Assembly: GCF_004364585.1 (NCBI RefSeq)
Contig: NZ_SOAN01000003.1
Location: forward strand, 62,001-126,000
Reading direction: 5' to 3'
Length of the DNA stretch: 64,000 bases
Source: Nesterenkonia aurantiaca
GTDB lineage: Bacteria > Actinomycetota > Actinomycetes > Actinomycetales > Micrococcaceae
The notes under the pieces were generated by a model. It did not search any database and was not told the origin of the DNA. It worked only from the letters and a program-made list of their open reading frames with translations. Below are positions 10,528 to 18,825 of the stretch, in pieces (the first letter of the stretch is position 1; each line of letters opens with the position of its first letter). Both the position numbers and the translations under genes were made by a program.

Positions 10528-11465
10528 ATCGAACGATGACCGAGACCTCTCAGCAAGACGCCCAGCAGGCTCAGGCTCCTTCGCAGGCGCAGGTCCTCGA
10601 CGGCAGAGCCACCGCCAAGGCGCTGAAGGCCGACCTCGCCGAGCGCGTCGCGAAGCTGAAGGCCCGCGGGGTCACCCCGGGCCTGGGCACGGTGCTGGTC
10701 GGCGCCGATCCGGGCAGCCAGTCCTACGTGGCGGGCAAGCACCGCGACTGCGCCGAGGTGGGGATCAACTCCATCCAGGTGGAGCTCGGCGCCGACACCA
10801 CCCAGGATGAGCTGCTCGCAGAGCTGGAGAAGCTCAACAACGACCCGGCCTGCACCGGCTACATCGTGCAGCTGCCGCTGCCCAAGCAGCTGAACACCCA
10901 GCAGGTGCTCGAGGCGATCTCTCCCGAGAAGGACGCCGACGGGCTGCATCCGATGAACCTCGGACGGCTGGTGGCCAACGTCAACGAGGAGATCACCACC
11001 CCGCTGCCGTGCACGCCCCAGGGCTGCGTGGACCTTCTGGACCACTACGGCCTGGACCTGCGCGGCAAGCACGTCGTCGTCGTCGGACGCGGGGTCACGA
11101 TCGGCCGGCCGATCGGGCTGCTGCTGACCCGGCGCGACGTCAACGCCACCGTGACCCTCTGTCACACCGGCACCAAGGATCTCCCCGCGCACCTGGGCAG
11201 CGCCGATGTCGTGGTCGCCGCCGCAGGGGTCAAGCACATGATCGACCCGGCTGACCTGAAGCCCGGCGTGATCGCGCTGGACGTGGGCGTCACCCGCGAG
11301 GTGAACCCGGAGACCGGCAAGGCCAAGATCTACGGCGACCTCGCCCCGGGCATCGAGTCGGTGGCCTCCTGGTATTCACCCAACCCCGGCGGCGTCGGAC
11401 CGATGACCCGCGCCGAGCTGCTGGCCAACGTGGTGCTCACCGCTGAGCGGCAGCTCACGCAGTAG
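10524..11465 (+). CDS. folD: Methylenetetrahydrofolate dehydrogenase / cyclohydrolase
   Basis: Bifunctional enzyme that oxidises 5,10-methylene-THF to methenyl-THF (NADP) and hydrolyses it to 10-formyl-THF, directly downstream of the step made by GlyA. Motifs: [15 protein letters not shown] with the catalytic Lys, [22 protein letters not shown] and the Rossmann [16 protein letters not shown]. The GTG at 10524 overlaps the glyA stop (GTGA) and has GAGGA in front; an ATG at 10536 is an alternative. There is a Gln/Ala-rich leader of about 25 residues before the domain. Confidence 0.96.
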   Translation: MNRTMTETSQQDAQQAQAPSQAQVLDGRATAKALKADLAERVAKLKARGVTPGLGTVLVGADPGSQSYVAGKHRDCAEVGINSIQVELGADTTQDELLAELEKLNNDPACTGYIVQLPLPKQLNTQQVLEAISPEKDADGLHPMNLGRLVANVNEEITTPLPCTPQGCVDLLDHYGLDLRGKHVVVVGRGVTIGRPIGLLLTRRDVNATVTLCHTGTKDLPAHLGSADVVVAAAGVKHMIDPADLKPGVIALDVGVTREVNPETGKAKIYGDLAPGIESVASWYSPNPGGVGPMTRAELLANVVLTAERQLTQ

Positions 11466-11479
11466 CGGCGCACGGAGCA

Positions 11480-11526
11480 CCCCTGGATGGTCGAGGAATA
11501 CCCGCACCGCCAGGGGCGTTCTTTCA
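11480..11526 (+). terminator. Hairpin terminator after folD
   Basis: CCCCTGG at 11480-11486 pairs with CCAGGGG at 11510-11516, followed by CGTTCTTTC. It ends just before the GTG at 11530, so the next gene must have its own promoter or use read-through. Confidence 0.6.
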
Positions 11527-11529
11527 AAT

Positions 11530-12552
11530 GTGAAAAACCTCGGATTCCTCTCTTTCGGACATTGGACGCCCTCACCGCATTCGCAGACCCGCTCTGCCTC
11601 TGAGGTGCTGCTGCAGTCCATCGACCTCGCCGTGGCGGCCGAGGAGCTGGGCGTCGACGGCGCCTACTACCGGGTGCACCACTTCGCCCGACAGCTGGCC
11701 TCGCCCTTCCCGCTGCTCGCCGCCGTCGGCGCCAAGACCTCGCGGATCGAAATCGGCACCGGCGTGATCGACATGCGCTATGAGAACCCGCTCTACTTCG
11801 CCGAGGACGCCGGCGCCGCGGATCTCATCGCCGAGGGCAGGCTCCAGCTCGGCATCTCCCGCGGCTCACCAGAGCAGGCCGTGGAGGGCTGGCGGCACTT
11901 CGGCTACGCGCCAGCCGAGGGCGAGTCCGACGCCGACATGGGACGCCGGCACACCGAGGTGGCCCTGCAGGTGCTCTCCGGGCAGGGCTTCGCCGAGCCC
12001 AGCCCGCGCCCGATGTTCCCCAACCCACCGGGGCTGCTGCGCCTGGAGCCGCACTCCGAGGGTCTGCGCCAGCGGATCTGGTGGGGCGCCGGATCCGACG
12101 CCACCGCCCGCTGGGCGGCCTCGCGCGGGATGAACCTGATGAGCTCCACCCTGAAGGATGATGAGACCGGCGAGCCGTTCCACATCCAGCAGGCCAAACA
12201 GATCCAGGCCTTCCGCGAGGAATGGGCCAAGCATGATCACGGCTTCGAACCCCGGGTCTCGGTCTCGCGTTCCATCCTGCCCATCGTCTCGGACCAGGAC
12301 CGCGCCTACTTCCTGGGCCAGCGCGACTCCAAGGACCAGATCGGCATGATCGACGAGAAGACCCGGGCGATCTTCGGCCGCAGCTTCACCGCCGAGCCCG
12401 ACGCCCTGGTCGAGGAGCTTGCCAAGGACGAGGCCGTCCAGGCCGCGGACACGGTGCTGGTGACCGTGCCCAACCAGCTGGGAGTCGACTACAACGCCCA
12501 CATCCTGGAATCCCTGGTCGAGCACGTGGCCAAGCCACTGGGCTGGAAGTAA
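11530..12552 (+). CDS. LLM-class flavin-dependent monooxygenase
   Basis: 340-residue bacterial-luciferase-like TIM barrel starting MKNLGFLSFGHW. Typical elements are GAYYRVHHFARQLASPFPLL, IGTGVIDMRYENP and LQLGISRGSPEQA. Probably FMN-dependent with a separate reductase; substrate unknown. The GTG start lacks a good ribosome-binding site and sits four bases after the folD terminator tail, so initiation is uncertain. Downstream lies a large palindromic element. Confidence 0.8.
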   Translation: MKNLGFLSFGHWTPSPHSQTRSASEVLLQSIDLAVAAEELGVDGAYYRVHHFARQLASPFPLLAAVGAKTSRIEIGTGVIDMRYENPLYFAEDAGAADLIAEGRLQLGISRGSPEQAVEGWRHFGYAPAEGESDADMGRRHTEVALQVLSGQGFAEPSPRPMFPNPPGLLRLEPHSEGLRQRIWWGAGSDATARWAASRGMNLMSSTLKDDETGEPFHIQQAKQIQAFREEWAKHDHGFEPRVSVSRSILPIVSDQDRAYFLGQRDSKDQIGMIDEKTRAIFGRSFTAEPDALVEELAKDEAVQAADTVLVTVPNQLGVDYNAHILESLVEHVAKPLGWK

Positions 12553-12561
12553 CCCACCTTT

Positions 12562-12637
12562 GCGTTGAGGGGCGGATTCTCCGAGCATTTCATGGGCCGA
12601 AAGGCCTCAACTGCTCGGAGAATCCGCCCCTCAACGC
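12562..12637. repeat. Palindromic intergenic element, copy 1
   Basis: Perfect 26-bp inverted repeat (arms 12562-12587 and 12612-12637) around a 24-base loop. The loop contains a second small hairpin GGCC-GAAA-GGCC with a GNRA-type tetraloop. The arms share the core TTGAGGGGCGGATT with two other copies at 13115 and 33865. It lies just after the stop of the upstream gene, consistent with a terminator-like or REP/BIME-like role. Confidence 0.85.
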
Positions 12638-12679
12638 GTGTGAGGCCCCTGGAATGTATGCGTGCCCTGGGCGGAGACT

Positions 12680-12685
12680 TAGACT
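12680..12685 (+). promoter_or_regulatory. Likely -10 box TAGACT
   Basis: TAGACT 62 bases before the TfoX-N gene start; same hexamer as in front of glyA and add. No clear -35 box. Confidence 0.4.
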
Positions 12686-12747
12686 CACCCCACGTGGACC
12701 TAGAACAGCTCACGCTGCTGTCACGGACTAGGCAGGGAAGAGGCAGC

Positions 12748-13095
12748 ATGACCCCCGCGCAGGACGCCCTCCTCGAACGGCTTCGAGACCGTCTGGCTGA
12801 GGAACCCGTGATCCGAGAGGTCTCCATGTTCGGCGGACGATCGATCATGATCAACGAGAAGATGATCCTCAGTGCGTCCAAAGACGGAGGACTCCTGGTG
12901 CGCGTCGACGCCGACCGGCACCGGGAGCTGCTGGAGCGGCCGGGTGCGACCCAGGCGGAGATGGGGTCGGGACGCGACATGGGGCCAGGATGGATCCAGG
13001 TCGCCGCCGCTGCGATCGACGGCGACGAAGCTCTGAGTGGCTGGATCGCTGTGGCGCTTGAGCAAAACCGGGCGGTGACGGGCGGCGCTCCCTGA
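12748..13095 (+). CDS. TfoX N-terminal domain family protein
   Basis: 115-residue single-domain protein. VSMFGGRSIMINEKMILSAS and GGLLVRVDADRHRELL match the TfoX-N fold (FGGxG.F near the start). The DNA-binding C-terminal TfoX domain of the Haemophilus competence regulator is absent, and stand-alone TfoX-N proteins have no settled role. ATG at 12748 follows GGGAAGAGG. The gene is bracketed by two copies of the palindromic element. Confidence 0.8.
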   Translation: MTPAQDALLERLRDRLAEEPVIREVSMFGGRSIMINEKMILSASKDGGLLVRVDADRHRELLERPGATQAEMGSGRDMGPGWIQVAAAAIDGDEALSGWIAVALEQNRAVTGGAP

Positions 13096-13114
13096 GAGTT
13101 GATCCATTCGGGAT

Positions 13115-13199
13115 CCCCGCCATTGAGGGGCGGATTTCACGAGTAATCGGGGCCTTCTCGCCTATGAGATACCCGTAGAATCCGCCCCTCAACGCGGGG
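13115..13199. repeat. Palindromic intergenic element, copy 2
   Basis: Arms 13115-13136 and 13179-13199 pair (core TTGAGGGGCGGATT) with one bulged position; the central part is more degenerate than in copies 1 and 3. It fills the gap between the convergent TfoX-N and vanB genes, where a bidirectional terminator would be expected. Confidence 0.8.
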
Positions 13200-13201
13200 G
13201 G

Positions 13202-14236
13202 TCAGGGGAAGTCGAGGGTCAGCGAGGGCCGTGAGTGTGTTGGTGGAGGTGTGGCACCTGCCTCGAGGTCGGCATCAGCCTCGCCGCAGGAGGCCACCCG
13301 GGAGACACAGACGCAGAGCTTGGTGTCGGCACTCTTCTCGGCCTCGTTGAAGAAGACATCCCGGTGATCGATGACCCCGTTCAGCTGCTCGGCCTTGACC
13401 ACGCAGAGTCCGCATTCGCCCTTGCGGCAGTCGTACATCGCCTCGACTCCGACCCGCTCCAGCGCCTCCAGGATGGACTCGTCCGGGGAGACCACGGTGT
13501 GGCGCTCAGAGCCGCGGATGTGCAGCTCGAACTCCTCGGGATCGAACCAGCCGCTGTTGCCGAAGGTCTCGTAGCGCAGGTTCGGCAGCGGCAGCTCGCG
13601 TTCGATCCAGGCGCGGCGAACCGCGTCCATCAGTCGGATGGGCCCGCACATGTAGAACTCCGTAGAGCCGTCCACCTGCCCGAGCAGCTCCTGGACGTCG
13701 AGGACGTCGCCCTCGTCATCCACCGAGAGTCGCAGCCGGGGGCCGTGCTCCTCGCGCAGCTCATCCAGGAACGCCATGGCCGGGCGGGAGCGTCCCACGA
13801 AGACCAGCTGGTAGTCCGCGCCGAGCCGTTTGAGCACCCGGGCCATCGAGTGGATCGCCGTGATGCCCACCCCTCCGGCGAGCAGCACGTAACGCGGCGC
13901 GCCCACCCGCAGCGGGAAGTTCTGCACCGGCGAGGTGATCTCCAGGGAATCTCCGACCTCCAGCGCATGCATGAACCGGGATCCGCCGCGCGAGGTGGGG
14001 GAGCGGCGCACCCCGACCTTCACCCAGCTCCCGTCCGCCGCGCCTTCGACCACCGAATAGGAGCGGACCAGTCCGGGTCCGCCGGCCCGCGCCGCGATGC
14101 GCACATCGATATGGGCGCCGGGCTCGGTGAACAGCGGGCGCTCACCGGACAGGATGATCTCGGCGATCTCCGCGGCGGCGGCCCGGCGCGAGGTCACCAC
14201 GGCGCGCTGCCAGTGCAGCTGGGTTCCCTGTGACAC
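13202..14236 (-). CDS. vanB: Vanillate O-demethylase reductase subunit (PDR/VanB family)
   Basis: 344-residue electron-transfer partner of the oxygenase next door. Order of domains: FMN/flavin domain with RSYSVVE (59-65), NAD domain with GGVGIT (121-126) and YMCGP (195-199), C-terminal plant-type [2Fe-2S] ferredoxin with Cys 270, 275, 278 and 308. It passes electrons from NADH to the Rieske centre of VanA. GTG start six bases after the vanA stop, so one operon. The assignment as VanB rests on the partner, the PadR neighbour and the operator; other phthalate-dioxygenase-type reductases look alike. Confidence 0.82.
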   Translation of the reverse strand: MSQGTQLHWQRAVVTSRRAAAAEIAEIILSGERPLFTEPGAHIDVRIAARAGGPGLVRSYSVVEGAADGSWVKVGVRRSPTSRGGSRFMHALEVGDSLEITSPVQNFPLRVGAPRYVLLAGGVGITAIHSMARVLKRLGADYQLVFVGRSRPAMAFLDELREEHGPRLRLSVDDEGDVLDVQELLGQVDGSTEFYMCGPIRLMDAVRRAWIERELPLPNLRYETFGNSGWFDPEEFELHIRGSERHTVVSPDESILEALERVGVEAMYDCRKGECGLCVVKAEQLNGVIDHRDVFFNEAEKSADTKLCVCVSRVASCGEADADLEAGATPPPTHSRPSLTLDFP

Positions 14237-14242
14237 CAGGGA

Positions 14243-15361
14243 TCAGCCCTTGGCGTCGGTGAGGTCGGCGTCGGAGGCCATCATCGCGCGCTCGGCCTCC
14301 ACGGCGCGCTGGATCAGCCGGCGCACCCACATGCCTCCCGCGTCGATGTTGAGGTTGTAGAACTCGTGGTCCGGGTTGTCCATGATGGCCTGCTGCTGCG
14401 CGGTGAGCATCTCCTCGTCCTCCGCGAAGACCCCGTGCACGCCGTCGCGCAGCTCGGTGGTGATCCGCTGGCTCTCCAGCCGGTAGTTGCGCATAAAGGC
14501 CCAGTAGTACATGGCATTGGCCTGATCCACCGGAGAGATCGTGTTCATCACGTAGCCGTTGACGCCCTGGCTGCGATCACCGGTGAGCCCCCCGGTGCCC
14601 GCCCTGGCCACGCCCACGTCGATGCAGATGGTGGAGGGCATCTGGAACTCGATGATCTGCCAGCGGTCGACCTTGCCTTCGAAGTCCGGGAACTTGTCGC
14701 GCATGTTCTTCAGCCAGAACGGCGGAGCGTCGATGTTCTCCATGAATCGGCTGACCGTCACCGTGCGCTCATCGTGAGTGACCTCGATATCGGACTCGCT
14801 GAGCTCCTTCTGCCCGATCGAGGAGGAGTGCAGGAACTCCTCGTGGGTGAGGTCCATCAGGTTGTCCAGCACCAGCTGGTAGTTCGCGCGCACCTCGATG
14901 GTCTTGCCGTCGCCGGCCCACTCGTCGGAGCCCATCTGGTGCATGTCCGGGATCAGCGCCGCGTCAGCGAGCATCGGATCGCCGGGCCAGACCCAGATGA
15001 AGCGGTGCCGTTCGACCACCGGGAAGGAGTTCACCATCGCCGAGGGATTGATCGTCTTCTGCGCCGGCATGAAGGTGCAGCGACCGGCGGAGTTGTACTG
15101 CAGGCCGTGATACGGGCACTGGACCCCGTCCGGACCCACCAGCGAGCCCATGGACAGCGGCGCGAGCCGGTGCCAGCAGGCGTCGGTCAATGCGACCGGG
15201 CGGCCTTCTTCGGTCCGGTAGAGCGCCATCGGGCGGTCGGCGATCTTCCGAGAGAGGATCTTCTTGCGGTTGACCTCGTGATCCCATCCGGCCACGTACC
15301 AGGCGTTGAGCGGGTAGGCCATGTTCTTCGCGGTGGCACCGCTTGGGCTGAGATCGGTCAT
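14243..15361 (-). CDS. vanA: Vanillate O-demethylase oxygenase subunit (Rieske non-haem iron)
   Basis: 372-residue single-component alpha oxygenase. Rieske ligands Cys62/His64 (ACWHRLAP) and Cys82/His85 (CPYHGLQY); mononuclear iron site NLMDLTHEEFLHSS with His173 and His178. VanA converts vanillate to protocatechuate and formaldehyde. The ATG at 15361 has a perfect AGGAGG. It is divergent from a PadR regulator, as in Corynebacterium vanABK, and the intergenic region carries a close match to the operator I recall for that VanR. Related Rieske demethylases with other methoxy-aromatic substrates remain possible. Confidence 0.82.
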   Translation of the reverse strand: MTDLSPSGATAKNMAYPLNAWYVAGWDHEVNRKKILSRKIADRPMALYRTEEGRPVALTDACWHRLAPLSMGSLVGPDGVQCPYHGLQYNSAGRCTFMPAQKTINPSAMVNSFPVVERHRFIWVWPGDPMLADAALIPDMHQMGSDEWAGDGKTIEVRANYQLVLDNLMDLTHEEFLHSSSIGQKELSESDIEVTHDERTVTVSRFMENIDAPPFWLKNMRDKFPDFEGKVDRWQIIEFQMPSTICIDVGVARAGTGGLTGDRSQGVNGYVMNTISPVDQANAMYYWAFMRNYRLESQRITTELRDGVHGVFAEDEEMLTAQQQAIMDNPDHEFYNLNIDAGGMWVRRLIQRAVEAERAMMASDADLTDAKG

Positions 15362-15419
15362 GTCCGCCTCCTGGGACTCGAGGACGCCGCGGGGCCGATC
15401 GCGGTCCGCTCAGCAACGC

Positions 15420-15443
15420 CACTAGCTATCAACATAGGTATTT
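15420..15443. promoter_or_regulatory. Probable VanR operator
   Basis: CACTAGCTAT, four bases (CAAC), ATAGGTATTT. The operator I recall for C. glutamicum VanR is AACTAACTAA-N4-TTAGGTATTT; 16 of 20 positions agree with identical spacing. On the minus strand it covers a possible -10 TATGTT of vanA, fitting repression. A further inverted pair AGCTAT (15424-15429)/ATAGCT (15461-15466) extends towards vanR. Confidence 0.65.
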
Positions 15444-15458
15444 GTGCTCTGGGTCACA
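15443..15458. promoter_or_regulatory. CRP/GlxR-like site in the van promoter
   Basis: TGTGCTCTGGGTCACA fits TGTGA-N6-TCACA with one mismatch and abuts the VanR operator. In actinobacteria GlxR-type regulators bind such sites and give catabolite control. Similar sites occur in both phd-side promoters of this island. Confidence 0.45.
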
Positions 15459-15518
15459 GAATAGCTCTGGATATAGTGGAGGGCAAGCACCCGCCCCTTT
15501 TCGAGAGGTTCCGACGCC

Positions 15519-16112
15519 GTGAGTCTGCGCTACGCCATCCTGGCGATCCTCACCGCAGCTCCGCTGACCGGGTATGAGACCGCGAAGCGCTTTGAGGGTT
15601 CGGTCGGGCACGTCTGGCATGCCCCGGACTCGCAGATCTATCCCGAGCTGCGACGGATGGAGGCCGAAGCCCTGGTCGAGGGCCGCGAGGAGCGCTGGGG
15701 CCCCAAGGGCACCAAGACGCGCTACTACATCACCGAGGCCGGGGAGGCCGCGTTCCGCAGCTGGATGGCGACTCCGCTGAAGTACGCTCCCTGGCGCGAT
15801 GTGGCCCATATGCAGGCGGCGTACTTCGAATGGGCAGAGCCCGCGAGCGTGCGCATGCACCTGAAGCAGCACGCCGCGCACTACACCGAACAGATCGCGC
15901 AGTGGAGCAGTCAGATCGAAGCGATCCGATCTCATGAACACCCGATGATCGCCGCCCGGCTGGAGCGTTATCCGGCGGAGCAGCACGAGCGCATCGTCGC
16001 GTTCAAGGCCTTCGCCTATGAGGGACTGATCCGGCTGGCCCAGGCCGAGGTGGACTGGGCGCGCAGCGGACTGGAGCTGCTGGAGCAGCTCGACGGCGAC
16101 GCGCCGGCCTAG
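15519..16112 (+). CDS. vanR: PadR-family repressor, VanR type
   Basis: 197 residues. N-terminal winged helix (LRYAILAILTAAPLTGYETAKRF, with a recognition region around PDSQIYPELRRMEAEALV) and a C-terminal helical Vir_act_alpha_C-like domain for dimerisation. PadR proteins sense phenolic acids. C. glutamicum VanR, which answers to vanillate, belongs to this family and lies next to vanAB. The GTG at 15519 lacks a strong ribosome-binding site; a TATAGT at 15472-15477 could be its -10. Its TAG stop shares CTAG with the TAG stop of the convergent ligase gene. Confidence 0.8.
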   Translation: MSLRYAILAILTAAPLTGYETAKRFEGSVGHVWHAPDSQIYPELRRMEAEALVEGREERWGPKGTKTRYYITEAGEAAFRSWMATPLKYAPWRDVAHMQAAYFEWAEPASVRMHLKQHAAHYTEQIAQWSSQIEAIRSHEHPMIAARLERYPAEQHERIVAFKAFAYEGLIRLAQAEVDWARSGLELLEQLDGDAPA

Positions 16113-17665
16113 GCGTACTGCCGGCGGAGGTCAGGCTTGCGGATCTTGCCCGAGGCCGTGCGGGGCATGGACTCCACGAAGACCACCGACTTCGGGATCT
16201 TATAGCGGGCCAGCTTGCCGTCCAGATGGTGCAGCACCTGTTCTTCGGTGAGCTCGTGGCCCTCGCGCACCACGATCACCGCCCGCGGGACCTCGCCCCA
16301 GTGGGCATCTTCCACCCCGATGACGGCCACGGCGGCCACCGCCTCCAGCGCGGCGATCTGCTGCTCCACCTGGGCGGGGTAGATGTTCTCGCCGCCGGAG
16401 ATGATCATGTCCTTGAGCCGGTCGGAGATGAACAGGAAGCCGTCCTCGTCGAAGTACCCCATGTCTCCGGTCTTGAGCCAGAGGCCGTCATCCTCGCGCA
16501 CAAAGGAGGAGGCGGTGGCTTCGGGTCGGTTCCAGTATTCGGCGATCACGTTGGGACCGTGCACCTGGATCTCACCCACCTCGCCCACCGCGCAGGGCTG
16601 ATCCATCGGGTCCACCACCCGGACATCGGTGTGGAAGTGCGCGAGCCCGCCGGAGCCCTGTTTGGGTCGGGAGTGCGCCGGGGGCAGGGTCGTGGCTCCC
16701 GGGGAGGTCTCGGTCATCCCGTAGCCCATGGTGAACGCGAGTCCACGACTCTCGTAGGCGTCGAGCACCCGCAGCGGCACCGCCGAGCCGCCACAGGTGA
16801 GGTTGCGCAACGAGGAGATGTCGGTGTGCTCCCACTGCGGATGCTCACAGATCAGCTGGAAGGTGGTGGGCACCCCGGAGAGGTTGGTGACATGGTGCTC
16901 CTCGATCAGCGCCAGCACCCGGCCCGGTTCGAAGCGCTGCTCCAGAATGATGCGGCCGCCCTTGAGCAGCACCGGCAGCGCCCCCTGACCCAGGGCCGCA
17001 ACGTGGAACAGCGGTGCGATCATCAGCGCCACGTCCTTGCTGGAGAGATCGAAGTCGGTGAGCACATTGATCGCGTTCCAGGTCAGGTTCCCGTGGGTGA
17101 GCATCGCCCCCTTGGGGCTCCCGGTGGTGCCCGAGGTGTAGAGGATCACCGCGAGGTCTTCGAGCCCGACGGCGACGTCGAGGCGCTGCTCGGCCCCTGA
17201 GGTCAGCACTGCCTCGAACTCCTCCGTGGTCACCGGGAACACCGCGGATTCTTCGGGTGCAGCCGCTCCCTCGGCCACGGCGAGCACAAGTTCCACGGCG
17301 GTGTCCCGGCAGGCCGGTGCGGCCAGCGGTGCCAGCGGGGTCGAGGTGACCAGCACTCGGGCGCCTGAGTCCTGCAGCGCAAACTGCACCTCCGGCGGGG
17401 CCAGGCGGGTGTTCAGCGGCACGAAGACCGCTCCGATGCTTCCGGTGGCGAAGAGCGTCTCGAGAAACGCCGCGGAGTTCTCGCCCAGATACGCCACTCG
17501 GTCCCCGGGCCTGATCCCGCGGTCGGCAAGCGCGTTGGCGAGCTTGTCGATGCGCCGCGCCAGCTGGTCGTAGGTCTGCTCTCCGGCCGCGCTGATCAGC
17601 GCTGTCTGTCCGCGGGAGCGCACCCTGCGCCGATGGATCCAATCGCCGAGTCCGTGGTTCTTCAT
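16109..17665 (-). CDS. phdA: AMP-forming CoA ligase, probably for phenylpropanoids (PhdA/CouL-like)
   Basis: 518-residue ANL-superfamily adenylate-forming ligase that would activate an aromatic propenoic or propionic acid to its CoA ester. Motifs: YTSGTTGSPKGAMLTHG (P-loop), GYGMTETSPG, TGDMGYFDEDGF, ISGGENIYPAQVE and the C-terminal catalytic Lys in PRTASGKIRK. It overlaps the upstream binding-protein gene by four bases (ATGA), tying ligase and transporter in one operon. Sequence alone fits general acyl-CoA ligases; the phenylpropanoid role comes from the neighbours. Confidence 0.7.
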   Translation of the reverse strand: MKNHGLGDWIHRRRVRSRGQTALISAAGEQTYDQLARRIDKLANALADRGIRPGDRVAYLGENSAAFLETLFATGSIGAVFVPLNTRLAPPEVQFALQDSGARVLVTSTPLAPLAAPACRDTAVELVLAVAEGAAAPEESAVFPVTTEEFEAVLTSGAEQRLDVAVGLEDLAVILYTSGTTGSPKGAMLTHGNLTWNAINVLTDFDLSSKDVALMIAPLFHVAALGQGALPVLLKGGRIILEQRFEPGRVLALIEEHHVTNLSGVPTTFQLICEHPQWEHTDISSLRNLTCGGSAVPLRVLDAYESRGLAFTMGYGMTETSPGATTLPPAHSRPKQGSGGLAHFHTDVRVVDPMDQPCAVGEVGEIQVHGPNVIAEYWNRPEATASSFVREDDGLWLKTGDMGYFDEDGFLFISDRLKDMIISGGENIYPAQVEQQIAALEAVAAVAVIGVEDAHWGEVPRAVIVVREGHELTEEQVLHHLDGKLARYKIPKSVVFVESMPRTASGKIRKPDLRRQYA

Positions 17666-18666
17666 CGTGCGCCCTCCCAGACCAGTTCATCGACGTTCGG
17701 GACCTCGCCGATGAGTCCGTGGCGTTCCGAGATCTCCGCGACCTGCTGGAGGGAATCCATGTTGACCTCCTCCGGGAACGCGGGAATCGTGATCTCACTC
17801 AGCAGGGACTCATCGATGGTCGTGTACTCGAGCAGCACCTCTCGCACCGCCTCCGGATTCTCCTCGGCGTAGGCCTGAGATTCCTGGACCGCGGCGTGGA
17901 AGCTCTCCACCAGCTCCGGGTCCTCGTCGACCAGCTGCTGGGAGGCGAAGTAGGTGCCTACACCCAGCTCCTCGACCACGTCGGCGAAGGGTGCGAAGAC
18001 CCGGTCATAGCCTTCATTGTCGGCGATGCTCGCGAAGGGGTCCACTGCGAAGATGGCGTCGACGTTGTCGGCTTCGAGCTGGGCGAGCATGTCGGGGAAG
18101 GCGACCTCGACGAAGTCGACGTTCGACGCCTCCCCGCCTGCTTCGAGCACGCCTTCGGAGATCATCGAGTCCGAGATGTTGTTGAGCGTGTTGACCGCCA
18201 CCCGCTGGCCTTCAAGGTCGGCGACGGATTCGATGCCGGAGTCCGGCTTGACCAGGATCGCTGAGAAGTCATTCTCGGAGTCTCCCGTGGTCTGCGGCCC
18301 GGCCGCCACGGTCTGCAGCGGTAGGCCGTTGTCGGCGGCGACGAGCAGGGAGGTCACGTTGGAGAAGCCGAAGTCGAAGTCACCCGTGGATACGGCGGGG
18401 ATGATGGCCGCGCCGCCCTGGGCCAGGGTGAGTGTCAGGTTCAACCCGTGGTCTTCGAAGATGCCCTCCTGCTGACCCAGGTAGATGGAGGCGACGTCGA
18501 CGATCGGGATCAGACCGACCTCCACCTCGGTGAGCTCGCCGTCCTCGGTTTGAGCGTCACCCTCGGCGGCCTCACCGTCGGCATCACCGGAGGGGGACCC
18601 GCTGCCGCAGGCTGAGAGGGCAAGGACGGCGCAGAGGGCAAAGGCCCCGCGAGACAGGTGTTTCAT
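17662..18666 (-). CDS. NitT/TauT-family ABC transporter substrate-binding lipoprotein (copy 1)
   Basis: 334-residue SsuA/NMT1-like periplasmic-type binding protein. Signal peptide with lipobox LSAC (ALSACGSGSPSGD). Typical features: GLIPIVDVASIYLGQQEGIFEDHG, TGDFDFGFSNVTSLLVAA and LEGQRVAVNTL. It is a clear paralogue of the next gene. It has no ATPase or permease beside it and probably uses those at 24331-27150. Likely ligand is an aromatic acid handled by the surrounding enzymes (inference). Confidence 0.85.
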   Translation of the reverse strand: MKHLSRGAFALCAVLALSACGSGSPSGDADGEAAEGDAQTEDGELTEVEVGLIPIVDVASIYLGQQEGIFEDHGLNLTLTLAQGGAAIIPAVSTGDFDFGFSNVTSLLVAADNGLPLQTVAAGPQTTGDSENDFSAILVKPDSGIESVADLEGQRVAVNTLNNISDSMISEGVLEAGGEASNVDFVEVAFPDMLAQLEADNVDAIFAVDPFASIADNEGYDRVFAPFADVVEELGVGTYFASQQLVDEDPELVESFHAAVQESQAYAEENPEAVREVLLEYTTIDESLLSEITIPAFPEEVNMDSLQQVAEISERHGLIGEVPNVDELVWEGAR

Positions 18667-18825
18667 GATGGTTCTCCGATGCGGGCAGAGGTGGAAGGGG
18701 TGAGGTCAGAGGTGCGGGTATGAGAGGTCGGCGCGTGAAGGCCGTTGCGGGGGAGATCGGGAGGTCAGCGCCGGTGGGCGTCAGGGGTGGCCCTGGCGCC
18801 CACCAGCGCCGTCAGGCGATGGGGC

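Noticed and set aside
12562-13199. CRISPR-like or insertion-sequence interpretation of the two close palindromic repeats
   Set aside because: Only two copies here, far apart with a gene between them, unequal spacing, and no transposase or cas gene.
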